Assembly (NCBI GenBank): GCA_022866645.1
Contig: JALHUQ010000344.1
Span: forward strand, 1-14,126
Length of the DNA stretch: 14,126 nt
Reading direction: 5' to 3'
From: Woeseiaceae bacterium
GTDB taxonomy: Bacteria; Pseudomonadota; Gammaproteobacteria; Steroidobacterales; Woeseiaceae
A program made the position numbers and the translations under genes. Positions 6,728 to 14,126 of the stretch are shown piece after piece; positions within the stretch are counted from its first letter, which is position 1, and every line of letters begins with the position of its first letter. A model generated the notes under the pieces. The model saw nothing but the letters and a program-made list of their open reading frames with translations. It was not told the DNA's origin and ran no database searches.

Positions 6728-7993
6728 ATGTCTTACCTAGATCACTTCAAACTATCGGAGCAGCCATTTCGGCTGACGCCCGACCCCGAGTTCCTTTATT
6801 GGAGCAAGCAGCACGCGCGTGCGAAAGCCTACATGGAATCAACCATCTGGCTGGCTGACGGCTTCGTCGTCATCACGGGCGAGGTCGGCTCCGGCAAAAC
6901 GACTCTGTTGCAGTCTTTCTTGTCGGAACTTGATAACGACGTGGTTTATGCCGTCGTGTCGCAGACGCAGTTGACGCCGACGCAGTTCCTGCAGGCGGTG
7001 TTAACAGAATTCGGTTTCAAGCCCTTCGACAAGCGCAAAGTCGAGTTGCTGGACATGCTCAACATGTTCCTGATCGAACAATATTCGAGTGGTAAGAAAG
7101 TCGTGCTGATTATCGACGAGGCACAAAACCTGTCGACGAAAGTGCTCGAAGAGGTGCGCATGATTTCCGGTATTGAGACGCACAAAGAAAAAGTGCTGCG
7201 AATCATCCTGGCCGGTCAACCGGAGCTCAGGGAGACCCTCGATTCGCCCGGCATGAAGCAGCTGGTGCAGCGTGTACGTCTGCGCTTCCACATCGGTCCG
7301 CTGGATCGAAGTGAAATGCGCGAGTACATCGAGCGGCGACTTGCTGTTGGCGGCCACAAAGACCCCGGCCTGTTCGCCGACGACAGCTTTGACGTCATAT
7401 ACCGATTCTCGGGCGGTGTGCCACGACTTATCAACACTTTGTGCGACACCGCGTTGTTATGCGCATTTGCCGATGAAAAACACACTATCGAAGCTCTTGA
7501 TGTTATCTCCGCAGCTCAGGAGCTCAACTGGCAGGAACACGAGAGCAACACCGGTGCATACGACCAGCTGCGGCAAATCGAAATGGATCGTAAGGTCGGC
7601 ACCGAATCTCACGTAACTCAAATCGAGTTACGGACGGACGACGAGCTGGTCGAGATCCTGACTTTTCCACTCGGCCGCGTCATCGTTGGCCGTTCGCCCG
7701 ATAACGAAATCTATATCAAGAGCAAATTTGTCAGCCGCCACCACGCCCAGTTCATCAGCGATGAGAGCGGCTGCGTTATTGAAGACCTGAATAGCACGAA
7801 CGGTGTTTTTCTGGGCGAGAAACAAGTGAAAAAGTACCGTCTTCGCGATGGTGACAAAATCTCGCTTGGCGTGTATGAACTCATCTACCACGACCTCCGA
7901 ATCAAGAGAGGGTTCGACGGTGGCGATACGATTACTGAGGAAACGGACGACGGCGATTCAGGCAATCAGGACTCCGCTGTAAACCAGAAATAG
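6728..7993 (+). CDS. ExeA/GspA-type AAA+ ATPase fused to a C-terminal FHA domain
   Basis: The N-terminal about 270 residues are an ExeA/GspA-like AAA+ ATPase. They open YLDHFKLSEQPFRLTPDPEF, followed by Walker A GEVGSGKTT (51-59), Walker B VVLIIDEAQN (125-134), LAGQPELRE (161-169) as sensor-1 region, and SGGVPRLIN (228-236) as the sensor-2-like motif. Residues about 298-392 form an FHA domain with GRSPDNEI (321-328), SRHHAQF (336-342) and NSTNG (355-359), the residues that bind phosphothreonine. An acidic tail follows (about 398-421). ExeA-type ATPases act with peptidoglycan-binding partners in secretin assembly, but this protein has no transmembrane or peptidoglycan-binding domain and no secretion genes nearby. 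A role in phospho-regulated assembly is inference. It converges with the next gene across a 3-bp gap. The function of this particular fusion is not known to me. Confidence 0.9.
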   Translation: MSYLDHFKLSEQPFRLTPDPEFLYWSKQHARAKAYMESTIWLADGFVVITGEVGSGKTTLLQSFLSELDNDVVYAVVSQTQLTPTQFLQAVLTEFGFKPFDKRKVELLDMLNMFLIEQYSSGKKVVLIIDEAQNLSTKVLEEVRMISGIETHKEKVLRIILAGQPELRETLDSPGMKQLVQRVRLRFHIGPLDRSEMREYIERRLAVGGHKDPGLFADDSFDVIYRFSGGVPRLINTLCDTALLCAFADEKHTIEALDVISAAQELNWQEHESNTGAYDQLRQIEMDRKVGTESHVTQIELRTDDELVEILTFPLGRVIVGRSPDNEIYIKSKFVSRHHAQFISDESGCVIEDLNSTNGVFLGEKQVKKYRLRDGDKISLGVYELIYHDLRIKRGFDGGDTITEETDDGDSGNQDSAVNQK

Positions 7994-7996
7994 GTG

Positions 7997-8215
7997 TTAC
8001 CAGTCCTGCCGTTGCCCGGCGCGGCGATCGGTGACGCGGTAGTCACGACGCTTCAATAGAACAACCAATCCAGCGACAAGACAAACCAGCCCGACGACGA
8101 AGCAAATCGTCGGCCAATGCCAGTGATTGACGTACATGGATGCGCCCAGACATAGCGCTCCTGTCGACAGATAGAAGTAGGGCAAGCCTTCGTAAATTGG
8201 TTTTGAGACCCACAT
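7997..8215 (-). CDS. Small two-helix membrane protein of unknown function
   Basis: This 72-aa predicted protein was not recognised. It has two hydrophobic segments (about residues 11-29 and 35-54) joined by the aromatic turn YVNHWHWP, and a positively charged tail (KRRDYRVTDRRAGQRQ). The positive-inside rule suggests both ends face the cytoplasm. Bias toward hydrophobic residues only in two well-spaced blocks makes a chance frame less likely. The ATG at 8215 has AAGGA about 13 nt upstream, a long spacer. It lies 79 bp downstream of the 56-aa orphan on the same strand and may share its message. Its stop is 3 bp from the end of the ATPase-FHA gene, with no visible terminator between them. Confidence 0.65.
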   Translation of the reverse strand: MWVSKPIYEGLPYFYLSTGALCLGASMYVNHWHWPTICFVVGLVCLVAGLVVLLKRRDYRVTDRRAGQRQDW

Positions 8216-8294
8216 GATGACGCAGAAATCCTTCCCGGGAGCGATTCATTCTCCATAGCGGGGCGCCATTGTCCAGTGGATATCGGGCTTTCTT

Positions 8295-8465
8295 TCAGGA
8301 TTTCTTGCCGCTGAACAGACCGAGAATTCTCGAAAGTATCGAATCTGAGAGGCCATCGACCGAGAGATCGGGCTCGAGATCGCGCTGCTCGCCACGTAAT
8401 CCCTGCACGAATTGCTGGGAAACGGCGTCCATGTCCTGCTCTGTTATTGTATTTTCGAATGCCAT
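8295..8465 (-). CDS. 56-aa orphan protein with amphipathic C-terminus
   Basis: The product was not recognised. The frame reaches back to 8507, but the ATG at 8465 has a perfect AAGGAGG 9 nt in front of it, the strongest ribosome binding site in the window, so the protein is MAFENTITEQDMDAVSQQ and onward, 56 aa. The first 40 residues are polar and acidic; the last 16 (ILSRILGLFSGKKS region) form a potential amphipathic, basic-tipped helix that could touch membranes. It has no cysteine, no signal peptide and no transmembrane segment. It follows tldD on the same strand after 120 bp containing a CRP-type operator, and precedes the two-helix membrane protein. Possible roles such as a stress peptide or a TldD/E substrate are speculation. 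Confidence 0.7.
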   Translation of the reverse strand: MAFENTITEQDMDAVSQQFVQGLRGEQRDLEPDLSVDGLSDSILSRILGLFSGKKS

Positions 8466-8474
8466 CGTTGTCTG

Positions 8475-8481
8475 CCTCCTT
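8475..8481 (-). promoter_or_regulatory. Consensus Shine-Dalgarno of the 56-aa orphan
   Basis: AAGGAGG on the minus strand is fully complementary to the 16S rRNA 3' end and sits 9 nt before the ATG at 8465. It fixes the start at 8465 rather than the upstream in-frame ATG at 8507 and implies strong translation. Confidence 0.8.
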
Positions 8482-8518
8482 GAGATAACGCAAAGGTAGC
8501 TCAGCACTATGTTGAATG

Positions 8519-8537
8519 AAGTGAGCTATCTCACATT
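8519..8537. promoter_or_regulatory. CRP-family (CRP/Vfr/Clp-type) operator
   Basis: The sequence AAGTGAGCTATCTCACATT contains GTGA-N6-TCAC with six of seven dyad pairs matched and the outer A of TCACA conserved, which is nine of the ten core CRP positions (TGTGA-N6-TCACA). Its centre is about 62 bp upstream of the 56-aa gene's ATG. The natural target is that leftward gene, since nothing on the plus strand starts nearby. I could not place a confident -10, so activation versus repression is open. Confidence 0.6.
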
Positions 8538-8557
8538 GCGCATTGTGAAATGCACAA
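8532..8557. repeat. Two overlapping dyads next to the CRP-type site
   Basis: CACATTGCGCATTGTG (8532-8547) is an inverted repeat with seven of eight pairs matched; it shares its left end with the CRP-type site. TTGTG-AAATG-CACAA (8543-8557) is a perfect five-base inverted repeat with a 5-nt spacer and overlaps the first dyad by five bases. Together with the operator, three dyads tile 8519-8557. They may be extra regulator sites or alternative pairings of TGTG/CACA half-sites. Confidence 0.45.
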
Positions 8558-8585
8558 AAATCGACTTATGTAAAAGAATTAACGC

Positions 8586-10034
8586 TCAGCCCGTACCGCC
8601 AACGGTAATCTCATCGATCTTCAGTGTTGGCTGTCCGACGCCCACGGGCACGGACTGACCCTCCTTGCCACAAGTGCCAACTCCGGAGTCGAGTTGCAGA
8701 TCATTGCCGACCATGGAAATTTTGTTGAGGGCTTCGGGCCCGTCGCCGATCAGCATTGCGCCCTTGATCGGTGTCGTCACTTTGCCTTTTTCGATCAGGT
8801 AGGCCTCACTGGCCGAAAATACGAATTTTCCGGACGTGATGTCGACTTGGCCGCCGCCGAAGTTCGGCGCGTAAATTCCTTTCTTCACGGAGGCAATAAT
8901 TTCTTCCGGATCGTGCGGACCTGCCAGCATGTAGGTGTTAGTCATACGTGGCATGGGAATGTGCGCGAACGATTCGCGCCGTCCATTACCGGTCGACTCA
9001 ACGCCCATCAGGCGAGCATTGAGTTTGTCCTGCATGTAACCCTTCAAGACGCCACCCTCAACCAGCACCGTGTATTGGCCGGGGGTCCCCTCATCGTCGA
9101 CAGAAAGTGATCCGCGCCGATCGGGGATTGTGCCGTCGTCGACGATTGTGCACAAAGACGACGCGACTTTTTTTCCGAGTTTGCCGCTGAATGCTGAGGT
9201 TCCCTTGCGATTAAAGTCGCCTTCCAGACCGTGGCCGACGGCCTCATGGAGCAGAATTCCGGGCCAGCCCGGCCCGAGGACGATCGGCATAGTACCTGCC
9301 GGGGCAGACACCGCTTCCAATTGCACAATGGCCTGACGCACCGCTTCGCGTGCGAATTCCAGCGGAATATCGCCATCCAGAAAATAGTTGAGGCTGGTTC
9401 GTGCGCCACCGCCCGCATATCCCTGCTCGCGGCGCCCATCCTGCTCCAGAATAACGCTGACATTCAGTCGAATAAGGGGGCGCACATCCGCCGCCATCGT
9501 GCCGTCGGAAGCAACCACCAGAATCAGATCCTGGCTGCTCGCGAGATTGATCATGACTTGTTCTACGCGCTTATCGATAGCGCGCGTGGCCGCGTCAATT
9601 TCGCTGAGCAATGTGGTCTTTTGGCTATCGCTGATACTCGTCGTCGGGTCTTCGGACGGATACAGGGGCGTAACCTTGGTGCGACTCCAGGCTTGAACGC
9701 GCTTATCCTGACCTTGACGTGCGATCGCTCGTGCGGCACCCGCTGCCTGCAACAGAGCCGGCATCATCAACTCGTCTGAATAGGCGAAGCCTGTCTTTTC
9801 ACCACTGGTCGCGCGCACGCCGACACCTTGATCAAGGCTGAAGCTGCCTTCGCGGATGATGCCGTCCTCGAGAGACCAGCTCTCGTGACGACTGACCTCA
9901 AAATAGAGGTCCGCATAGTCCACGCCACCCCGCATCATACTGCCCAGGGTTTTGCTGAGGCTGCTCTCGTCGAGACCTGCAGGCTCGAGCATTCGGGACA
10001 TCATTGAGTCGATTGAGTTAATTGTGTTTTCCAA
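8586..10034 (-). CDS. tldD: TldD, zinc-bearing subunit of the TldD/E metallopeptidase
   Basis: TldD is the catalytic partner of TldE (PmbA). The pair cleaves unfolded peptides and in E. coli matures microcin B17 and degrades CcdA. The 482-aa protein aligns along its whole length with E. coli TldD (481 aa): DYADLYFE (39-46), SLEDGIIREGSF, DQGVGVRATSGEKTGFAY, the metal motif HEAVGHGLEGD with HExxxH at 263-268, GRRESFAHIPMPRMTNTYML, FGGGQVDITSGKFVF, and GTCGKEGQSVPVGVGQPTL, with Cys455 as the expected third zinc ligand. All zinc-site residues are intact. The start is a TTG (10032-10034) with GGAA at a 6-nt spacer; an ATG ten codons in has no ribosome binding site and would cut the family N-terminus. 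It lies 18 bp after the amidase gene, in an operon with it and yhdP. Confidence 0.96.
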   Translation of the reverse strand: MENTINSIDSMMSRMLEPAGLDESSLSKTLGSMMRGGVDYADLYFEVSRHESWSLEDGIIREGSFSLDQGVGVRATSGEKTGFAYSDELMMPALLQAAGAARAIARQGQDKRVQAWSRTKVTPLYPSEDPTTSISDSQKTTLLSEIDAATRAIDKRVEQVMINLASSQDLILVVASDGTMAADVRPLIRLNVSVILEQDGRREQGYAGGGARTSLNYFLDGDIPLEFAREAVRQAIVQLEAVSAPAGTMPIVLGPGWPGILLHEAVGHGLEGDFNRKGTSAFSGKLGKKVASSLCTIVDDGTIPDRRGSLSVDDEGTPGQYTVLVEGGVLKGYMQDKLNARLMGVESTGNGRRESFAHIPMPRMTNTYMLAGPHDPEEIIASVKKGIYAPNFGGGQVDITSGKFVFSASEAYLIEKGKVTTPIKGAMLIGDGPEALNKISMVGNDLQLDSGVGTCGKEGQSVPVGVGQPTLKIDEITVGGTG

Positions 10035-10052
10035 GTTTGATTCCGGTAGTGA

Positions 10053-10865
10053 TTACAGACGCCGATTCGCGAGCGCCGGAAACTCGCTGCGTAACTTCGT
10101 CGGGAGGTCGGGATCGATGTCCGCGGCCACGTGACAATCTCCATCAGCCGCTTCGGCCAGGATGCGACCCCAGGGATCAATGATGAGTGAGTGGCCATAC
10201 GTTAAGCGACCATCTGCGTGTTGGCCATATTGCCCCGGCGCGACCACATACGCCAGATTTTCAATTGCGCGAGCACGAAGCAGCGTGTGCCAATGCGCCT
10301 CCCCTGTCGTCGCCGTGAACGCGGCCGGCACTGTAAACATCGTCGCGCCAGCATCCACCAGTTGTCGAAACAGCTCCGGGAAACGCAGGTCGTAGCAAAT
10401 CGTCAGGCCGACGCGCCCGCAAGGTGTGTCCACTGTGACGACATCGTGGCCCGGAAACATTGATCGTGATTCGCGATACGACTCCTTGCTCTCGACCAGA
10501 TCCACGTCAAACAGGTGAATCTTGCGATAAATCGCCTGCACACTGCCCTGGTCATCGTACACGGGACAAGCGCCGTACACCCGCCCCGCAGCAATCTCTG
10601 GTGAAACCAGCGGCATGCTGCCGCCGACGATCCAGAGACCCAGGTGTTTCGCTATCTTTGACAGGAAATCGTGTATGGGGCCAGCTCCGGGCTCCTCAGC
10701 GACGTCAGCCTTATCCCGCCCGTGCTTTCCCATGAGCGCGAAGTTTTCGGGCAGGACGGCCATTGTGCAAGCATCGTCGGCGGCATCGGCCAATAGCTTG
10801 CTCGCCAGTTGCAAGTTGGCGGCGACGTCTGCGCCGCTGTTCATTTGAATTGCTGCTACACGCAT
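10053..10865 (-). CDS. Nitrilase-superfamily amidase (Nit1-like, probable deaminated-glutathione amidase)
   Basis: This 270-aa cytosolic carbon-nitrogen hydrolase has the complete Glu-Lys-Cys triad: Glu40 in LPENF, Lys115 in YRKIHLFD, and Cys157 in ICYDLRFPE. The YRKIHLFDVD and CYDLRFPELFR context is that of Nit1/YbeM-type enzymes, which hydrolyse deaminated glutathione formed by transaminase side reactions; that substrate is inferred from the subfamily look. The frame extends ten codons further upstream (to 10895), but that would overlap yhdP, and the ATG at 10865 gives the family N-terminus MRVAAIQM with AAGGGAAGCG before it, partly overlapping the yhdP stop. The order yhdP-amidase-tldD recurs in many gammaproteobacteria and points to one operon. 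Which physiological link joins the three is not known to me. Confidence 0.93.
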   Translation of the reverse strand: MRVAAIQMNSGADVAANLQLASKLLADAADDACTMAVLPENFALMGKHGRDKADVAEEPGAGPIHDFLSKIAKHLGLWIVGGSMPLVSPEIAAGRVYGACPVYDDQGSVQAIYRKIHLFDVDLVESKESYRESRSMFPGHDVVTVDTPCGRVGLTICYDLRFPELFRQLVDAGATMFTVPAAFTATTGEAHWHTLLRARAIENLAYVVAPGQYGQHADGRLTYGHSLIIDPWGRILAEAADGDCHVAADIDPDLPTKLRSEFPALANRRL

Positions 10866-10873
10866 CGCTTCCC

Positions 10874-13800
10874 TTACTGTCCGTTCGCCAGGCAACCCGC
10901 CGCATTGCCGCTTGCAACCAACGCCTCCGAAGTCGTCGATTCAACACTGGGCTCATCCCACGATCCGCTGATTGCGTAATAAACCTGCCCTACTTCCTGC
11001 AGCGGCTTCTTGAAGATCTGCGAGAAAATCAACAAGGCGGCGGCGACCTGCGGACCGGCGATCACAGCGCCGACGATCGGCAGTGTATTGCCGAGGTTGG
11101 CCGAAACGATCGCTGTTTGATCGTAAGTGCGATTCGCCAGATCGGCTGCGCCGACGATACCGATATCCGCCGCCGGTCCTTCCAGCGATAAATCACAAGT
11201 CAAGGTATTGCCATCATCAATCTTGAACGTGCCTGTAATTGAGTCGAATCCGAAACCCTTGTTGAAAACATCGCGAAAATCGAGTGACAGCCGCCGCGGC
11301 AGAGCCACGATACTCATGAGCCCGAATATTCGACCGGCGCCCGGCTCGACTTCCTGCAACTGACCATTGCCAAAACGGATTCGCACTTCGCCATCCAGCA
11401 CATCGAAAAAATCGGCCCGCGGACTTCCCGACCAGTCGAGGTCGAAAAGCATGCTCATGTCTTCGCTGACGATCCCGGGCTGATAATTCAAGCGCGCCAT
11501 CGTTTGTTCGACGTCCGTACTGGTCAGCGTTGCCGTGACGAAACTGTGGCTGCCCAGCGGATCGTTCTCATCTGCAATCCAGCGGCCGGTACCGCTTATC
11601 TCATAGGATTCGTCTTTGCTGGAGATACTGACCGCTTCCAGGCCGTACTCGGTCTTTTCGAGCGTCGCCTCTACGGCACCCAGGTAGCGGTCACCGAAAG
11701 CGAATTCAGTGGCCTTCAGCCGCATTGCGGGCAAGGTCCTCGGATCCAGCCTTAACTCAAACTGCTCGTCAGTCTCATCGCCGGGCAGGCGAAGCTTCTC
11801 CATGTCCAGCGTCATGCTGCGGTCGCCGCGAAAGTCGTAGGGCACAATGACCGAACCAACGACGTCCTCACCCTCAAATTGCACCAGCCAGTCGAGCGCG
11901 CTTCGATCCAGTCGCACTCGGTGTGCTTTGAGATGCTGTCCGACGACATACAAATCTTCAACCTGTAAATCGATCGATCGAATCCGCTCGGCAATGCCGG
12001 TCTTCTCGTCACCGCCGCGGGACAGGCTCAGCCAGTCCTGCAACCGCACCACACCGGTGGAACCCCGAATGTGGAGGCCTCGAGTGTCCGCCAATTCGGT
12101 GACCAAGCCGCCCAGCGCGACAACGCCGCGGTCGAAGTCCCAGCTGTCCTTAGGACGATTGAACGACGCCTGCCAGGCCAACAAGCCCTCAGCCTGTCCT
12201 ACAGTTTCAATTGACTCGCCACCCGGCATGAACCGAATGTCGGCGTTGACTCGCAGGCCGGTATCCGCCGCCTTGCCCAAAGGCTCCGGCAGATCAAATT
12301 CGAGACCAGCAAGATCGGTGTCGATCTGGATGGTCAGCGGGGACGGTAACTCTGCTTTGCCGCTCGGAAACTGAATGCGTGCCTGATACGCCGTTGCGCC
12401 ACCGACAATCCCCTGCAGCGGAACACCAAGATCATTAACGATTCCATCCGCTGTGGCCGTCCCCAGTGCTGTCGCAATCACGCTGAATTGCGGATCCTCA
12501 GAACGAGCCAGAGCAATACTAACCTCCTCGCCCAGAAAACGGCCGCCCAGCCCTTCGCTGGAAACCAGTTCCCGTTCGATGGTGACCTCACCGATCAACT
12601 CGCTAATGAGCGGCTTGAATCCTGCAATGGCCAAGGTGCCATTATTGCTTCGAACGCGTGCCACAAACTCGAATTCCTGAACCCGCTCCTTCTTTAGCGG
12701 CACCGTCAACTCAAGTGTAAAAGACGCATCGCCGGATACTGAAACACGGTCGAGCTGCCCGCCGAAAACATTCGCGATCGGACTTCGAATCGAGAACTCC
12801 CGAATCGCGCCGAGAGTGCTCGCCGCGTAGGAATTTATCGTCAACACGGGATCGCGCAGGTCGGGAATATTGACGTTCGCGTCGACCAGCGGAATTCCGG
12901 CGCTTACGGAGCGATTTTGCGTCGTGTATAGCCTGGCGTTGTCGAGTATGACTTCCATGTCCGATTGTTCTGTCGCCGGCCACTCATCGTGATACTTGAA
13001 CGTCATGTTGCGCACGGAGGCCTGCATCAAAAATCGCCCCTCGCCACCGTCGAAGGGAAACTTGTCTAAAGGCCCGTTGAGAGTGGTCGTTCCGCGAGTG
13101 ATAGCGCCGCTGACCAACGCCATTTGGAACCACTGATACAATTTTGGCTTCAAGACCTTTTCCGGAATGTAGCGTTTCGCCGCGGCGATATCGGAAATGC
13201 TCCAGCTACTGGCAAGATCAATTTCGGGCGATTTGCCGTCCTTGTTCAGAATCAGCTGGACGTTGCTCTGGCTATGAAAATACTCGTTCGACACGGCAAT
13301 ACTGTCGGAAAGAATTGTTGTTTGGTTATTGCTGTTACGCCAAATGACTGTCCCTTCGGCGTCGCTGATCGCGACAGCCTCAGAGAGATATTCGGGCGCG
13401 AATACCTCGAGATCTTTGGAATTGATCTCCAGGCGACCGCCGCCACGATTGGCACGTAACAGCCCGGAGAACCCGCGTACGCCGGGTCTGCGACCGGCAT
13501 CAGCAACACCAACCCGGTCCAGCTCCGCCGACACGTTGAACCGAGGCAAATCACTATCGCCTTCCGAGACCGTCGCAATCAGGTTTTTGACGATACCGGA
13601 CGGCCTGATATCGTTCAGAGTGGTTTTTTGTTGTTCGTCAAGCCAGGGTTCAATGAGCCTCAAGTCATCCAGTTTCACGTACGAGGCTCTGGCGTCCACC
13701 ATGACAATCCGGCCGTCACCGTCCACACTGGCTTCCACTCGCAGAGATGATTCGGGCCATTTGTGATCTGCGAAAGAGACGACCAAGTCATCGGCGGCGA

Positions 13801-14126
13801 CCAACCAGTCGTGATCGGTCACATCGACTTCCACACGCCCAGTCAGGTCAAAAAAATCATCATTGGCAAGCGCAATATCGACGAAATCGAGTTCTGCAAC
13901 AGCGCTTGTGACGCGGCCATTGGCATAAGCCAGAGCGAGGTCCAGATCACCGCTACCGGACTGGAATCGCCGGCTGCCTTGCGACAGGTTCGACCAACCC
14001 GAAAGATTGATATCGTTGGCATCAACGATAATGTCCCAGCTGCGCTCAGCGGCTGGCGCCTCAAGGAGCTGAATCGCGGACACACTCAGTTGCTTACCCA
14101 GATCATCGGGCAATCGGACATCGGCA
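10874..14126 (-). CDS. yhdP: YhdP family AsmA-like protein, C-terminal about 1083 residues (runs off the right edge)
   Basis: YhdP is an AsmA-like, inner-membrane-anchored protein that spans the periplasm and, in E. coli, works with TamB and YdbH in phospholipid transport to the outer membrane. Here about 1083 residues are present; E. coli YhdP is about 1266 aa, so the N-terminal anchor lies outside. An apparent TTG start at 14113 is not the true start, because the frame is open to the window edge. The protein shows the repetitive beta-rich pattern of this family. Its conserved C-terminal domain includes GAGRIFGLMSIVALPRRLSL, then DFRDVFNKGFGFDSITGTF, then LGNTLPIVGAVIAGPQVAAA, before a variable tail. 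The TAA stop at 10874-10876 lies within the ribosome binding region of the amidase gene 8 bp before its ATG, so the two are probably translationally coupled. Confidence 0.93.
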   Translation of the reverse strand, partial: ADVRLPDDLGKQLSVSAIQLLEAPAAERSWDIIVDANDINLSGWSNLSQGSRRFQSGSGDLDLALAYANGRVTSAVAELDFVDIALANDDFFDLTGRVEVDVTDHDWLVAADDLVVSFADHKWPESSLRVEASVDGDGRIVMVDARASYVKLDDLRLIEPWLDEQQKTTLNDIRPSGIVKNLIATVSEGDSDLPRFNVSAELDRVGVADAGRRPGVRGFSGLLRANRGGGRLEINSKDLEVFAPEYLSEAVAISDAEGTVIWRNSNNQTTILSDSIAVSNEYFHSQSNVQLILNKDGKSPEIDLASSWSISDIAAAKRYIPEKVLKPKLYQWFQMALVSGAITRGTTTLNGPLDKFPFDGGEGRFLMQASVRNMTFKYHDEWPATEQSDMEVILDNARLYTTQNRSVSAGIPLVDANVNIPDLRDPVLTINSYAASTLGAIREFSIRSPIANVFGGQLDRVSVSGDASFTLELTVPLKKERVQEFEFVARVRSNNGTLAIAGFKPLISELIGEVTIERELVSSEGLGGRFLGEEVSIALARSEDPQFSVIATALGTATADGIVNDLGVPLQGIVGGATAYQARIQFPSGKAELPSPLTIQIDTDLAGLEFDLPEPLGKAADTGLRVNADIRFMPGGESIETVGQAEGLLAWQASFNRPKDSWDFDRGVVALGGLVTELADTRGLHIRGSTGVVRLQDWLSLSRGGDEKTGIAERIRSIDLQVEDLYVVGQHLKAHRVRLDRSALDWLVQFEGEDVVGSVIVPYDFRGDRSMTLDMEKLRLPGDETDEQFELRLDPRTLPAMRLKATEFAFGDRYLGAVEATLEKTEYGLEAVSISSKDESYEISGTGRWIADENDPLGSHSFVTATLTSTDVEQTMARLNYQPGIVSEDMSMLFDLDWSGSPRADFFDVLDGEVRIRFGNGQLQEVEPGAGRIFGLMSIVALPRRLSLDFRDVFNKGFGFDSITGTFKIDDGNTLTCDLSLEGPAADIGIVGAADLANRTYDQTAIVSANLGNTLPIVGAVIAGPQVAAALLIFSQIFKKPLQEVGQVYYAISGSWDEPSVESTTSEALVASGNAAGCLANGQ

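Noticed and set aside
8053..8493. 146-codon minus-strand frame spanning both small orphan genes
   Set aside because: Its composition is arginine/serine-rich shadow-like, it has no ribosome binding site, and the alternate frames carry a perfect Shine-Dalgarno sequence (56-aa gene) and clear membrane segments (72-aa gene).
10866..10895. Ten-codon upstream extension of the amidase
   Set aside because: It would overlap the yhdP coding end and precedes the conserved MRVAAIQM start, which has its own ribosome binding site.
11847..12374. 175-codon plus-strand frame inside yhdP
   Set aside because: Serine/threonine/proline/arginine-rich translation typical of an antisense shadow of a GC-rich gene, with no recognisable domain.
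14111..14113. TTG as the start of yhdP
   Set aside because: The frame stays open to the window edge and the protein lacks the expected N-terminal membrane anchor, so this is only the edge of a truncated view.

Overview
The window is a chromosomal housekeeping stretch from a Gammaproteobacterium. The evidence is the set of families present: DjlA, PurC, PurE and PurK, YihY/BrkB, TldD and TldE (PmbA), DarP (YjgA), a nitrilase-like amidase and YhdP. A pmbA gene divergent from darP, and the run yhdP-amidase-tldD, are typical gammaproteobacterial arrangements. Base composition is moderately GC-rich. I cannot name the genus; a free-living, possibly marine lineage is a guess. I saw no transposase, phage gene, tRNA, rRNA or CRISPR array.

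Layout, left to right. (1) Positions 1-989, minus strand: the 5' end of rpe (ribulose-5-phosphate 3-epimerase, running off the left edge) preceded by djlA (membrane-anchored J-domain co-chaperone). (2) Positions 1101-3312, plus strand: purC, then after one base a YihY/BrkB-type six-helix membrane protein with a soluble, winged-helix-like C-terminal tail. (3) Positions 3385-4731, minus strand: pmbA (tldE). (4) Positions 4804-7993, plus strand: a half-length darP, purE and purK (4 bp apart), and an ExeA/GspA-type AAA+ ATPase fused to an FHA domain. (5) Positions 7997-14126, minus strand, read from right to left: yhdP (partial, off the right edge), a nitrilase-family amidase, tldD, a 115-bp regulatory gap, a 56-aa orphan protein, and a 72-aa two-helix membrane orphan.

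How the genes work together. PurE and PurK convert AIR to CAIR and PurC makes SAICAR, so three consecutive steps of de novo purine synthesis are encoded in two nearby transcription units. TldD and TldE form the heterodimeric TldD/E zinc peptidase; here its two subunits are about 3.9 kb apart, with purEK, the ATPase-FHA gene and two orphan genes between them. YhdP is an AsmA-like protein linked in E. coli to phospholipid transport to the outer membrane.

The least explained part is 7997-8585: two small unrecognised genes between tldD and the ATPase-FHA gene. The first has a textbook ribosome binding site and lies behind a strong CRP-type operator that sits among overlapping dyads. Other points worth a second look are the missing C-terminal half of DarP, a purE promoter placed so that its mRNA may be leaderless, and two TTG starts and one GTG start that ribosome-binding-site spacing favours over ATG alternatives.
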